A DNA stretch of 64,000 nt from CBDFKF01 sp965248765 (GTDB taxonomy: Bacteria; Pseudomonadota; Alphaproteobacteria; VGEJ01): assembly GCA_965248765.1 (NCBI GenBank), contig CBDFKF010000001.1, positions 143,591 through 207,590 of the forward strand, in the 5' to 3' direction. A program made the translations under genes and the position numbers. Positions 1 to 8,498 of this stretch are shown piece by piece (positions within the stretch are counted from its first letter, which is position 1; each line of letters opens with the position of its first letter). Below the pieces are notes generated by a model that was not told the origin of the DNA, searched no databases, and worked only from the letters and a program-made list of their open reading frames with translations.

Positions 1-6
1 AAAAGT

Positions 7-1464
7 ATGCCATTTGAACAACTGGGGCTAAGCCCCGAAGTCCTTCGCGCGATCGCCGATTCCGGCTATGCCGAGCCGACCCCGATCCAGGCACGCGCCA
101 TTCCCGTCATACTCCAAGGCCGCGATTTGCTTGGTTCGGCGCAGACAGGGACCGGCAAGACCGCTTCCTTCACGTGGCCGATGATCGATATCCTCGCGAC
201 CGGCCGGGTGCGGGCCCGCATGCCGCGCTCACTGATCCTCGAGCCCACGCGCGAGCTCGCCGCCCAGGTCGCCGAGAACTTCGACGCGTACGGCAAGTAT
301 TCGAAACTCACAAAGGCGCTGCTCGTCGGCGGCGAGTCCTTTACCGAGCAGGACCAGAAGATCGACCGCGGCGTGGATGTCCTTATCGCCACGCCGGGCC
401 GCCTACTCGATCACGTCGAACGCGGCAAGCTGATGCTGACCGGCGTGAGTATACTGGTGATCGACGAGGCCGATCGCATGCTGGACATGGGCTTCATCCC
501 CGATGTCGAGCGCATCGTTCAGCTGACGCCGTCGCGGCGCCAGACCATGCTGTTCTCGGCGACCCTTTTCCCCGAGATCCGGCGCTTCGCCGCCGCCTTC
601 TTGAACGATCCGAAGGAGATCAGCGTCGCACCGCCCGCGTCGACGGTCGATCGGGTCAGCCAGGGCCTGGCGATCGTACGCGAGGACGACAAGCGTGAGG
701 CCCTGCGCCGCTTGCTGCGCCAGAAGGGAATCGACAGCGCCATTATCTTCAGCAACCGCAAGCGTCATGTCGATATCTTGACGGCATCACTACGCAAACA
801 CGGATTCGAGGCGAGCGGCCTGCACGGCGACATGAACCAGGCGATAAGAACGGCGACGCTTGAGCGCTTCCGCGGCGGTGAGATCAAACTGTTGGTGGCA
901 AGCGATGTAGCGGCGCGCGGTCTCGACATCGAAGCACTGCCGCACGTCATCAACTTCGACGTGCCGATCCATGCAGAAGACTATGTACACCGGATCGGCC
1001 GCACGGCCCGCGCCGGCATGGACGGTGCTGCCTATACGATCGCGACGCCAGAGGAAGCGCCTTTCGTCGAGGCCATCATTAAGCTCACTGGTGAAGAAAT
1101 TCCGCGCGTATTGGTCGAGGGGATGGACAATCTGGAGCTCGACCACGACGAGGGACGTCGGCGCCGCGGCCGTGGCGCCCGTCGCGGAGCAGAGCGCAAG
1201 CGCCCTGCAAAGCGCACCCCGGCGACCAAGTCACCGCCACCAGAACGCGACGCCGAGGCTACCGCGGAGCCGGCGCCGGTCGCAGCAATCACCGTTGAGT
1301 CAGCTGAAGCGTTGCCGGAGAGTAACGGCGGCACGGTCGTCGCGGTTCGCTCTCGTGCCAAGTCGGCCGATCGGCGGCGTCAAGGCGCGACGTGGGATTC
1401 CAACAGCCCTGTGCCCGCTTTCCTCCTCAAGCCGGCTGCCGCCGGTCGCCGACCTAAGACCTAG
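7..1464 (+). CDS. rhlE: DEAD-box ATP-dependent RNA helicase, RhlE-like
   Basis: A 485-residue helicase that would unwind RNA using ATP, probably in ribosome assembly or mRNA turnover in the cytoplasm. Visible motifs are the Q motif (GYAEPTPIQ, about residues 20-28), Walker A AQTGTGKT (45-52), PTRELA, the DEAD box in VIDEADRMLD (about 150-159), SAT (about 186) and the C-terminal HRIGRTARAG. After about residue 390 the core gives way to a basic, low-complexity tail rich in Arg and Lys, as is usual in the RhlE group and likely an RNA-binding extension. The start is only six bases from the window edge, so its ribosome binding site cannot be judged. The family is certain; the subgroup is inferred from the single-domain layout and basic tail. 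Confidence 0.93.
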   Translation: MPFEQLGLSPEVLRAIADSGYAEPTPIQARAIPVILQGRDLLGSAQTGTGKTASFTWPMIDILATGRVRARMPRSLILEPTRELAAQVAENFDAYGKYSKLTKALLVGGESFTEQDQKIDRGVDVLIATPGRLLDHVERGKLMLTGVSILVIDEADRMLDMGFIPDVERIVQLTPSRRQTMLFSATLFPEIRRFAAAFLNDPKEISVAPPASTVDRVSQGLAIVREDDKREALRRLLRQKGIDSAIIFSNRKRHVDILTASLRKHGFEASGLHGDMNQAIRTATLERFRGGEIKLLVASDVAARGLDIEALPHVINFDVPIHAEDYVHRIGRTARAGMDGAAYTIATPEEAPFVEAIIKLTGEEIPRVLVEGMDNLELDHDEGRRRRGRGARRGAERKRPAKRTPATKSPPPERDAEATAEPAPVAAITVESAEALPESNGGTVVAVRSRAKSADRRRQGATWDSNSPVPAFLLKPAAAGRRPKT

Positions 1465-1478
1465 GTTCTGAAGCCGGG

Positions 1479-2585
1479 CTATTGGGCGGCCGTCCGCGTG
1501 CCAATCGCGGCACGAAGCCTCGGCATCACCTCGTGGGCCATCAGCGCCATTGAGTTGCGAGTTCGCGCGCAATCGTCGTATTCGAGCCCGGCGATAATGA
1601 GCGTTCCGAAGTCGCCGATCTCCTCGCGCAGGGCCAAGAGCTTCTCCACCACGGTGTCCGGCCCACCGCAGATAAGATTGTCCTCCCGGTAGTCGTCGCG
1701 CGAGAAGTCCGCTGGGTCGGCATCCGGATTGGGCATTGCGACGTTCAGGATACCGCCGTCGGACAACAACCCGTGCATATGGGCGTAGTAGTACTGGAAG
1801 AGATTCTTCTCCCCTGTGACATACGCCTCGGCCTCACGGTCGCTGTCGGCAACGAAGACGGTCCGTCCCACCCGCCAGATTTCGCGATCGGCGACGTGCC
1901 CGGCTTCCTCGCAGCCCTCCGCGTACTTCTGCCACTGGCTAGCTGCGCTGTAGGTCGGAATGAGGTTCGACGAGATCGGGATCCAGCCGCGCTGACCGGC
2001 GATCTTCATCGTGCCTGAATAGGGACTCATCGCCGGCAGGGCGATCGGCGGATGCGGCTTTTGATAGGGCTTCACCGTCACGCCCACCCCGAACTCCTCA
2101 AGCACCATGTCGGTCAACTTGAAGTTCCAGAACTTACCCTCGAAGATGAACGGAGCGTCCATCGTCCATAGCTTGAGGATGACGTCGATCGACTCCATCA
2201 TCATCGCGCCGCGGACCTTGGGATCGGTGGCGCCGAACATCTCAAGGTCGCTGCCCAGGCCGCCAGGGCCGATGCCGAACAGCAGGCGGCCTTCGCTGAT
2301 GTGGTCGAGGTAGCCGATGTGAGCCGCTACCTGCGCCGGGTGGCATTGGGGAAGATTGACCACCCCGGTCCCGAGCTTCATGTGCTTGGTCCTTGCAAGC
2401 AGATTGGCGATGAAGATCATCGGTGCCGGTACAGGCTCCGAGCTCGCCGTGTAGTGCTCGCCGATCCAGAACTCGTCGAACCCCAGCTCATCGCAATAAG
2501 CCGCGATCTCGACGTCCTCCAACAATACTTCGTGGTTATCCCGTGCAGGATCGTGCAGGGACATCATGAACATGCCGAGGCGCAT
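1479..2585 (-). CDS. LLM class flavin-dependent oxidoreductase (luciferase-like)
   Basis: A 368-residue luciferase-like (TIM-barrel) monooxygenase, expected to use reduced flavin or F420. The chosen start (MRLGMFM) follows a good GGGAGG site about 6 bases upstream; the longer open frame upstream is Pro/Arg-rich and unlikely to be coding. Typical segments are DELGFDEFWIGEHY near residue 35, KLGTGVVNLPQCHP near 80, and the GIGPGG loop. It is the second gene of a two-gene operon, starting 11 bases after the gene at 2596-3699. It is clearly paralogous to the enzyme at 20351-21478, sharing the opening residues and the VKPYQKPHPPI / LKPYQKPHPPI block. Substrate unknown; members of this family oxidise aldehydes, alkanes, sulfonates or aromatic compounds. 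Confidence 0.88.
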   Translation of the reverse strand: MRLGMFMMSLHDPARDNHEVLLEDVEIAAYCDELGFDEFWIGEHYTASSEPVPAPMIFIANLLARTKHMKLGTGVVNLPQCHPAQVAAHIGYLDHISEGRLLFGIGPGGLGSDLEMFGATDPKVRGAMMMESIDVILKLWTMDAPFIFEGKFWNFKLTDMVLEEFGVGVTVKPYQKPHPPIALPAMSPYSGTMKIAGQRGWIPISSNLIPTYSAASQWQKYAEGCEEAGHVADREIWRVGRTVFVADSDREAEAYVTGEKNLFQYYYAHMHGLLSDGGILNVAMPNPDADPADFSRDDYREDNLICGGPDTVVEKLLALREEIGDFGTLIIAGLEYDDCARTRNSMALMAHEVMPRLRAAIGTRTAAQ

Positions 2586-2595
2586 GGCGTCCTCC

Positions 2596-3699
2596 CTATT
2601 CGGCGGCGGCGGCGAAGGCGCCCGAGAACCTGGGCGCCACCTCGCGGGCGAACCGCTCCATCGACCGCCGCCGACTGTCGGTCGGTCGGTCGGGCTGTGC
2701 GGTGTTGATGGCAACTTGGGTAATGCCGATGTCTAGGTAGCGCTGCACCTGCGCCGCCACCTGATCAGGCGTACCAACCAACTGGTTCTCGATAAAAGGC
2801 GGCAGGTTGGCCGGATCAGCCATCGCCTCCATCCGCCGCATTTGTTCGACGTTTCGCTCGTACGTCGGCACGTCCTTCCACGGATTGGCGTGGGTCTCGT
2901 AGTGTTCAATCACGGCTCGGAAGAAGGCGACAAGATACGTCGTCGCCTCCTCGCGTGCCTCTTCTTCGCTATCAGCGATGAAGCAATGGATCCACAACGG
3001 GATGTTGGCGTCGGCATTCCCGCCTTTTGCCGCCGTAATCACCTTCCACACTTTGATCGCCTCGACGTTTTGCTGGAACGGCGAGGCGGAGGTGCAGAGC
3101 AGAAGGAGGCCCATCTCTGCCATGCGCTCAGCGGTTCCTGGGTTGTTGCACCCCCCGTACATGTGAATGCGATCACGCGCCGGCCCCGGCCGCAACGTCA
3201 CCTCCCGTGGGATCGTGAAGTGTTTGCCCTCGTAGCGAAACGGCTCGCCACTCAAGAGGCCTGCGGTAACCTCGTAGCCCTCCTGGAACAGCTCGCGGGA
3301 GTGCGCCATGTCGATGTTGCGGGCATCGTACTCGATCTTGGCGACACCGCGCCCAAGGCCCAGGTGCACGTCGGCGTCGGTCATGAGACTCAGCATGGCC
3401 ACTTCTTCGGCGAACCTGACGGGCTCGTACCACGGCAGCACGATGACCGCCGTCCCGAGACCAAGCCCAGGACACGCGGCTGCCACATGGCTCAGGAAAA
3501 ACAGCGGGCTCGGTGAAGGGTAGTAGTCGGTGAAGTGGTGCTCCAGCGCCCACACGCTGCCGAAGCCGAGTGACTGCCCAAAGCGGCAGTCGTCCAAGAC
3601 CTCGCCGTAACGCTGCTTGTCGCCGGCAGCGCCCTCGCGATCGGCCGGCATGACCGGCCCAACAGTGAATCCAAACGCGACGTCGTTCGTCTCGGCCAT
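2596..3699 (-). CDS. LLM class flavin-dependent oxidoreductase (luciferase-like), operon leader
   Basis: A 367-residue luciferase-like flavin-dependent oxidoreductase, more distant from the other two in the window. The start MAETNDVAFGF is preceded by AGGAGG eight bases upstream; an upstream in-frame start would add only a basic 16-residue tail. Recognisable blocks are FGSVWALEHHFTDYYP (about 55-70), the GLGTAVIVLPWYEPVR strand-loop, and GLGRGVAKIEYDARNID. It is the first gene of a two-gene operon with 1479-2585, and the promoter probably lies in the region shared with the divergent gene at 3966. Having two different luciferase-like proteins in one operon is compatible with a two-subunit enzyme or two sequential oxidations; which one applies cannot be told from sequence. 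Confidence 0.87.
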   Translation of the reverse strand: MAETNDVAFGFTVGPVMPADREGAAGDKQRYGEVLDDCRFGQSLGFGSVWALEHHFTDYYPSPSPLFFLSHVAAACPGLGLGTAVIVLPWYEPVRFAEEVAMLSLMTDADVHLGLGRGVAKIEYDARNIDMAHSRELFQEGYEVTAGLLSGEPFRYEGKHFTIPREVTLRPGPARDRIHMYGGCNNPGTAERMAEMGLLLLCTSASPFQQNVEAIKVWKVITAAKGGNADANIPLWIHCFIADSEEEAREEATTYLVAFFRAVIEHYETHANPWKDVPTYERNVEQMRRMEAMADPANLPPFIENQLVGTPDQVAAQVQRYLDIGITQVAINTAQPDRPTDSRRRSMERFAREVAPRFSGAFAAAAE

Positions 3700-3965
3700 C
3701 GCTGACCTCCTAGCCCGAATCGCCCGCACCCTTGAGCTTGCACCCATGTTGTGGGCGCAGGCCCCCGGCGGTCAACCGCTTGGATTGCATGGCGCCCATG
3801 TCGCAGCCGTATCCGGTGCGGTGCCGGTCATCCCCCATTGTGGTCCAACCAGGGAGAAGAAGAAGGCCGGTTGAAGTTGACGATGCCGAGACACAGACGC
3901 CAGACTGGCGCGGCGCCGCCGACCGGCGGCGTTCGACGTGGGGGCAACTCAGGGATGGTGCTGGG
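3700..3965. promoter_or_regulatory. Divergent intergenic region between luciferase-like operon and CMD-like gene
   Basis: This 266-base gap separates two divergently transcribed units and must hold both promoters. An open plus-strand frame runs through it into the CMD-like gene, but its translation is Arg/Pro-rich and lacks family similarity. No clear operator palindrome or -35/-10 pair was found. Confidence 0.35.
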
Positions 3966-4403
3966 ATGGCAATGAACGCGAAGACGATGGCGCGCGGCAA
4001 GAAGATGCGGTGGGACATCATCGGCAAGGAGATCATGGACCCGATCTATGCGAACCTCGGTCCGGCCACGCGCGATCAGCAGGACTACGTCACTGAGTTC
4101 GCCTGGGGCGAGGTCTTCGCGCGGTCCGGTCTTCCGGCCAAGACCCGCATACTGCTCAACCTGGCGATGCTGACACAGCTCGGCGAGTGGCAGGTGCTGC
4201 GCTTCCACATCGGCGGAGCGCTGCGCCTGGGCTGCACACGAACCGAGATTCGCGAGACCCTCATCCAGACCAACACCTTCGCCGGCTTCGTCCGCTCGAC
4301 CCTGGCGTGCGGCGTCGCCCAGGAGGTGTTCAAAGAGGCCGATGCCGCAAAGCGGGCGGTGGCCCGGACCCGAAGCAAGCCCAAGCGTCGGGCGAAACGC
4401 TAA
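3966..4403 (+). CDS. Carboxymuconolactone decarboxylase (CMD)/AhpD-like protein
   Basis: A 145-residue protein of the CMD/AhpD-like helical fold. The core reads EFAWGEVFARSGLPAKTR, then LLNLAMLTQLGEW and HIGGALRLGCTRTEIRETL, which is the typical Pfam CMD pattern, with a basic Lys/Arg tail. Family members are gamma-carboxymuconolactone decarboxylases or peroxidase-like proteins; the Cys-x-x-Cys pair of AhpD is absent, so a decarboxylase-like or unknown role is more likely. The start at 3966 (MAMNAKTM) is chosen because upstream sequence is not protein-like; 3972 is an alternative. It is divergent from the luciferase-like operon and convergent with the homoserine-dehydrogenase-like gene, with only 5 bases between stops. 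Co-occurrence of CMD proteins with luciferase-like genes suggests a shared degradative pathway. Confidence 0.78.
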   Translation: MAMNAKTMARGKKMRWDIIGKEIMDPIYANLGPATRDQQDYVTEFAWGEVFARSGLPAKTRILLNLAMLTQLGEWQVLRFHIGGALRLGCTRTEIRETLIQTNTFAGFVRSTLACGVAQEVFKEADAAKRAVARTRSKPKRRAKR

Positions 4404-4408
4404 GCGGA

Positions 4409-5440
4409 CTATCCGCTGTGCAGTCTTAGGAGATCGGCAAGGATCGCATAGCCCGTCGGACCCGGCCCCGCGCCGGGCCCGACGATCGTGATCTCGCCGA
4501 GGAGGTCGGTGGCGAAGGTGAGCGCGTTGGTCGCGCTACCGATCCCTGCCAGCGGATCGTCGAGCGCGAGCTGTCGTAGGGCGACCTCGCCGAGGATGCG
4601 GTCGCCCGAACGCCGGGCCGCACCAATCAGTTTGTAGCGGTGGCCCTCGCCTCGGGCGCGCTGGATGTCCGCGATAGTGATCTCAGTAATCCCTTGGCAC
4701 GCGACGTCACTGGGCTTGAGATCGCCCCCCATCAACGTATTCGCGAGGATCACGACCTTGGCGCGAGCATCGAAGCCCCTGACGTCAGCGTCGGGCTTGG
4801 CCTCGGCATAGCCGGCCGCCTGGGCCTGGGCCAAAGCTTCGGCGTAGGCGACGCCTGCTTCCATCTCGCTGAGAATGTAGTTTGTGGTGCCGTTGAGAAT
4901 TCCGCGCATCTCTCGAATCTCATTGCCCACGAAGCAGTGGCGCGCCAGGTTGAAGACAGGAGTTCCGCTCAGCACCGTCCCCTCGAAAAGGAACTGGGCC
5001 CCGTGCGCGACGGCGAGCGCGCCGAGCTCGCGATGCGCAAGCGCCACCGGCCCCTTGTTGCTCGTCACGATGCTCTTTCCCGCCTCCAGGGCCGCCCGGC
5101 AATGGGAAATTGCCGGCTCGCCCGTCTCTAGGTCCGTGTAGGCGAGCTCGGCGACCGTATCGGCATTGCATTCGCGGATCATCGTGAGCGCATCCCAGTT
5201 TCGCGTAGCGTCCGCGAAACGCCCACGATCACGCACATCGCACAGCAACTGGCCGAGGTCGAGCCCATCAGGGTCGTAGACCGTGCCCCACCGAAGGTCG
5301 CTCACGGCGACGACGTCGCAGCGAAAGCCGTTCGCCATCTCGAGTGCCGCCTGCTTGTCGCGCAGGATCTCGCAAAGCGCCTGCCCGACGACACCGAATC
5401 CGACCAGCGCGAGACGTATTTTCTTGGGTTGTGTGGCCAC
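4409..5440 (-). CDS. Homoserine dehydrogenase-like NAD(P)-dependent oxidoreductase without ACT domain
   Basis: A 343-residue enzyme with an N-terminal Rossmann motif GFGVVGQ (about residues 14-20) followed by the homoserine-dehydrogenase catalytic half (VTSNKGPVALAHRELGALA, FEGTVLSGTPVF, LNGTTNYILSEMEAG, and DVRGFDARAKVVILAN with the conserved Asp/Lys pair). Homoserine dehydrogenase reduces aspartate semialdehyde to homoserine for Thr/Met synthesis. Standard bacterial enzymes are about 430 residues with a C-terminal ACT domain for threonine feedback; here the protein ends after the catalytic domain. It may therefore be an unregulated or catabolic paralogue acting on a related semialdehyde. 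A single-gene unit, ending next to the convergent CMD-like gene. Confidence 0.85.
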   Translation of the reverse strand: MATQPKKIRLALVGFGVVGQALCEILRDKQAALEMANGFRCDVVAVSDLRWGTVYDPDGLDLGQLLCDVRDRGRFADATRNWDALTMIRECNADTVAELAYTDLETGEPAISHCRAALEAGKSIVTSNKGPVALAHRELGALAVAHGAQFLFEGTVLSGTPVFNLARHCFVGNEIREMRGILNGTTNYILSEMEAGVAYAEALAQAQAAGYAEAKPDADVRGFDARAKVVILANTLMGGDLKPSDVACQGITEITIADIQRARGEGHRYKLIGAARRSGDRILGEVALRQLALDDPLAGIGSATNALTFATDLLGEITIVGPGAGPGPTGYAILADLLRLHSG

Positions 5441-5615
5441 GGCGAGCCGAGTGCTGTGAGGTACTGAGGCCGGATCGTAGGCGGCCGTCGAGTGAAGGCC
5501 AACCCCAACGATCGGGGCGCTAGTCGCTTTGCACAGACGCGAGAATCGTGCGACTGACTAGGCGCCGCCGCGATCGCGGCTCATCACCCCCCGCCGACGC
5601 CGCAAACCTCGCGCG

Positions 5616-6506
5616 ATGATGAGCACCGCCGCCCTTTACCTCGCCATCGTCCTGTTCTGGGGAACTCTTTTCTTCGCGGTGACATTCCAGGTCGACGCGG
5701 TCGCGCCAGAGGTGTCCGTGGCCTACCGCTTTGCGCTGGCTGGCGTGCTCGTCCTTGCGTGGTGCGTATGGCGCAGGCGGCGCCTTGTTTTCACCTGGCG
5801 CCAGCATTTGTTGTTAGCGCTCCAGGGCGTGATCATGTTCTCGCTGACCGATCTCTTGCTCTACAACGCCATTCGCTTCATCTCGAGCGGACTCGTTGCT
5901 CTGATCCTCAGCACGCTGCCCATCATGAACATCCTGTTCGCCGCGCTGTTGTTGGGGATGCCGATCCGCCCGGTGGTTTTGGCCGGTGCGTTGATGGGCC
6001 TCGCCGGCATCGCCATGGTGTTCTGGCGCGACCTCGCCGCATTCGATTTGTCGAGCCCCGGGCTCATCGGCTTCGTCCTTTGCCTGGGGACAACCGCAGC
6101 AGGCTCGCTCGCGCAGATCCTGTCCGCACGCAATCAGCGGGCTGGCATACCTGTGGTTGAGACCGTGGGCTTCTGTATGCTCTACGGAGCCGGCTTTTCC
6201 ACGATCGTATGCCTGTGGCTCGGCCGCTCGTTTACGTGGGACTGGTCAGCCGCATACGTCGTTTCATTTGTTTACATCCTATTGCCCTGCACGCTGTTCG
6301 CCTGGACGTTCTACCTGGTCGTCCTCGGTCGGATCGGCCCCGACCGCTCCGCCTACGTCAATATCCTCGCCCCGATCGTCGCGCTGGCCATCTCGACTTT
6401 GTTCGAGGACTTCCGCTGGACCGGCCTCTCGCTTGCCGGTGCCGCCGCGATCCTCGGCGGCAGCCTGCTGATCCTCACGAGCTTCCGCCGCCCCGTCGCA
6501 GCCTAG
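5616..6506 (+). CDS. EamA-family (DMT superfamily) inner-membrane transporter
   Basis: A 296-residue membrane protein with about ten hydrophobic helices arranged as two EamA repeats. The first repeat includes YLAIVLFWGTLFFAV and the second includes VSFVYILLPCTLFAWTFYLV followed by GRIGPDRSAYVNILAPIVAL, a typical DMT signature. It is likely an exporter of metabolites or amino acids; the substrate cannot be predicted. The ATG at 5616 is directly followed by another in-frame ATG at 5619. The last 15 codons (from base 6461) lie inside the 1,019-bp tandem duplication, so a fragment of this gene's 3' end is repeated at 7480-7525. Confidence 0.86.
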   Translation: MMSTAALYLAIVLFWGTLFFAVTFQVDAVAPEVSVAYRFALAGVLVLAWCVWRRRRLVFTWRQHLLLALQGVIMFSLTDLLLYNAIRFISSGLVALILSTLPIMNILFAALLLGMPIRPVVLAGALMGLAGIAMVFWRDLAAFDLSSPGLIGFVLCLGTTAAGSLAQILSARNQRAGIPVVETVGFCMLYGAGFSTIVCLWLGRSFTWDWSAAYVVSFVYILLPCTLFAWTFYLVVLGRIGPDRSAYVNILAPIVALAISTLFEDFRWTGLSLAGAAAILGGSLLILTSFRRPVAA

Positions 6507-7479
6507 GCGCTTACCGAGACCGGCGGTGCCTGCGAACACGAGCTCGCGTACTCCCGCCCGCGTGTTAGCCTCAGGTCATGCGTCTGGTGGTCGCCATGAT
6601 TCTGGCCATCGTCACCTTCAGCTCAGCGGCCACCGCAAGCGGGGTTTGGCGTGCCGGACAAATCCCATCGGATCCGGCAATCCGCCTGCTCATTCTGATC
6701 CATCAGTTTGAGAGAGTGGTCCTAAGTGCTCCTGAGGGGTTGCTGCACGCCGTTTGGCGCTATGAGACGCCGCTCAGCTACGCCCTCGTTAGCGACGATG
6801 ACGATGCGCTCGCGATCTACGGTCCGGTGATCGAACGGCGCATGGAGCTGTTGGCAGAGCTCACCGGGCGATCGATAACGAAATCCCCGGTCGCGGCTGC
6901 AACGGTCCGTATCGGCCTAGTCCCCGGCCCCGAGGTCTCGCGATTCGTGCGTACGCAAACTTGATATCAGCCGGGACCCCGAGGCCGGCGCGGTACCCCT
7001 GCGCTGCTATGGACTTGCTTTGAACAGCGAGGATGGGGAACTTGGGCGGGCGGCCGTCGCTGTTGCTACCGACTATCCCAGTCGTGTCATTCGACACTGC
7101 ATTGCGCAGGAATTGACGCTATTCGTGGGCCTGGTCGGCTGGAGCTGCTTCATTCGGCCGTCGATCTTTTGCCAAGAAGATCTGTTGCCAGAGCTCCCCT
7201 GGTACGACCGGCTCATGATTCGCGTGCTTTACGATCCAGACCTACCGGCCGGTACGCCCCGCAAGGAAGCGCTAGCCACCGCGCGCGAAGTCATCGCCAG
7301 CTACCTTGTAAACGAGCCACCCCCAGGTGATGTATCGCCCTGAACATCCGCTCGTATACCTACTCCCAGAGTGGGTGTCTTTCCGGTGTACGGCGAACTG
7401 CCCAGCCAAACAGGTATCGCAGCGAGCAAATCGAAGATCCAGTGTCGAGGCTCTGTGAATTCCGCGAGTCCGTGAAGGT
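6461..7479. repeat. Tandem duplication, copy 1 (1,019 bp)
   Basis: This unit runs from CAGCC inside the 3' end of the EamA gene to just before the next CAGCC. It is directly followed by a second copy at 7480-8498. The outer parts (about 200 bp at each end, including non-coding sequence) are nearly identical between copies, whereas the central coding part has diverged strongly. Unit lengths match exactly because a one-base gain in the copy 1 coding region is offset by a one-base difference in the leader. Confidence 0.9.
6578..7343 (+). pseudogene. Frameshifted copy of exported hypothetical protein (tandem paralogue of 7598-8362)
   Basis: The first copy of a gene duplicated in tandem. It begins with the same signal peptide as the second copy (MRLVVAMILAIVTFSS, Ala-rich cleavage zone ending ATA-SG) and matches it for about 126 codons at roughly 80% identity. 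It then runs into a stop at 6962-6964 because of one extra base between about 6941 and 6985. The matching second half resumes in another frame from about 6990 to 7343 and ends with the same residues (EPPPGDVSP). The total length is 766 nt against 765 nt in the intact copy. The N-terminal 128 residues could still be made and exported, but a full product would need a frame change. Function unknown. Confidence 0.8.
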
Positions 7480-8498
7480 CAGCCTGCTGATCCTCACGAG
7501 CTTCCGCCGCCCCGTCGCAGCCTAGGCGCTTACCAAGACCGGGCGGTGCCTGCGAACACGAGCTCGCGTACTCCCGCCCGCGTGTTAGCCTCAGGTCATG
7601 CGTCTGGTGGTCGCCATGATTCTAGCCATCGTCACCTTCAGCTCAGCGGCCACCGCAAGCGGGGTTTGGCGTGCCGGACAAATCCCGGCCGATCCCGAAA
7701 TCCGCCTACTCATCCTGATCCATCAGTTTGAGAGAGTGGCATTGCACGCCCCGGAGGGGCTCTTACCCGTGATCTCGCGTTACGAGAGTCCGCTCAGCTA
7801 CGCTCTCGTTAGCGACGACCGCGATGCCCTGGCGATTTACGGTCCCGTGATTGAGCGACGCATGGAGCAGTTGGCCGAGCTCACGGGGCAATCCGCGACG
7901 AAATCACCGGCAGCGACCGCGACCGTCAATATCAGTTTGGTCCCGGCTGTCGATGTGTCACGATTTGTTGACGGGCATCTCGATCTTGGCCCTGACCCCG
8001 AGACTGATGGGATGTCGTTTCATTGCTATGGCTTCGCCCTCTCGGGCGAACACGCTCAGCTGGAGCGGGCGGCCGTCGCCTTCGCTACCGACATAATCAG
8101 CCGCTTTATTCGGCACTGTATCGCGCGGGAACTCACGAGACTCGTAGGCCTGGCCGGTTCAAGTTGCTTCATTCGGCCATCGATCTTTTGCCCGGACGAC
8201 TTGCTGCTGGAGCTCGCCTGGTACGATCGGCTGATGATTCGGGTGCTCTACCATCCAGACCTGCGGGCCGGTACACCCCGCAAGGAGGCGCTAGCCACTG
8301 CCCGCCAAGTCATCGCCAGCTACCTTGTAAACGAGCCACCCCCAGGTGATGTATCGCCCTGAACATCCGCTCGTATACCTACTCCCAGGGTGGGTGTCTT
8401 TCCGGTGTACGGCGAACTCCCCAGCCAAACAGGTATCGCGGCGAGCAAGTCGAAGATCCAATGTCGTGGCTCGGTGAATTCCGCGAGTCCGTGAAGGT
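7480..8498. repeat. Tandem duplication, copy 2 (1,019 bp)
   Basis: The second unit of the direct repeat. Its left part (7480-7525) is a displaced 3' end of the EamA gene, and its right part lies in the 3' end of the minus-strand gene 8320-9102. The CAGCC sequence occurs at all three boundaries (6461, 7480, 8499), which shows that the duplication joined two non-homologous sites sharing only five bases. Confidence 0.9.
7598..8362 (+). CDS. Exported hypothetical protein, intact tandem paralogue
   Basis: A 254-residue protein with a classical signal peptide (about residues 1-21, hydrophobic core VVAMILAIVTF, likely cleavage after ATA). The mature part is predicted to be periplasmic. It contains a conserved LILIHQFERV segment, YALVSDDRDALAIYGPVIERRMEQLAEL, two Cys-containing blocks (FIRHCIARELTRLVG and SSCFIRPSIFCPDDLL), and a conserved end WYDRLMIRVLYHPDL. 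Three Cys residues in the second half could form a disulphide. I do not recognise the family. It is the intact copy of a tandem pair and its stop overlaps the convergent gene 8320-9102 by 43 bases. The shared upstream sequence suggests both copies have the same leader, derived from the EamA gene end. Confidence 0.7.
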   Translation: MRLVVAMILAIVTFSSAATASGVWRAGQIPADPEIRLLILIHQFERVALHAPEGLLPVISRYESPLSYALVSDDRDALAIYGPVIERRMEQLAELTGQSATKSPAATATVNISLVPAVDVSRFVDGHLDLGPDPETDGMSFHCYGFALSGEHAQLERAAVAFATDIISRFIRHCIARELTRLVGLAGSSCFIRPSIFCPDDLLLELAWYDRLMIRVLYHPDLRAGTPRKEALATARQVIASYLVNEPPPGDVSP

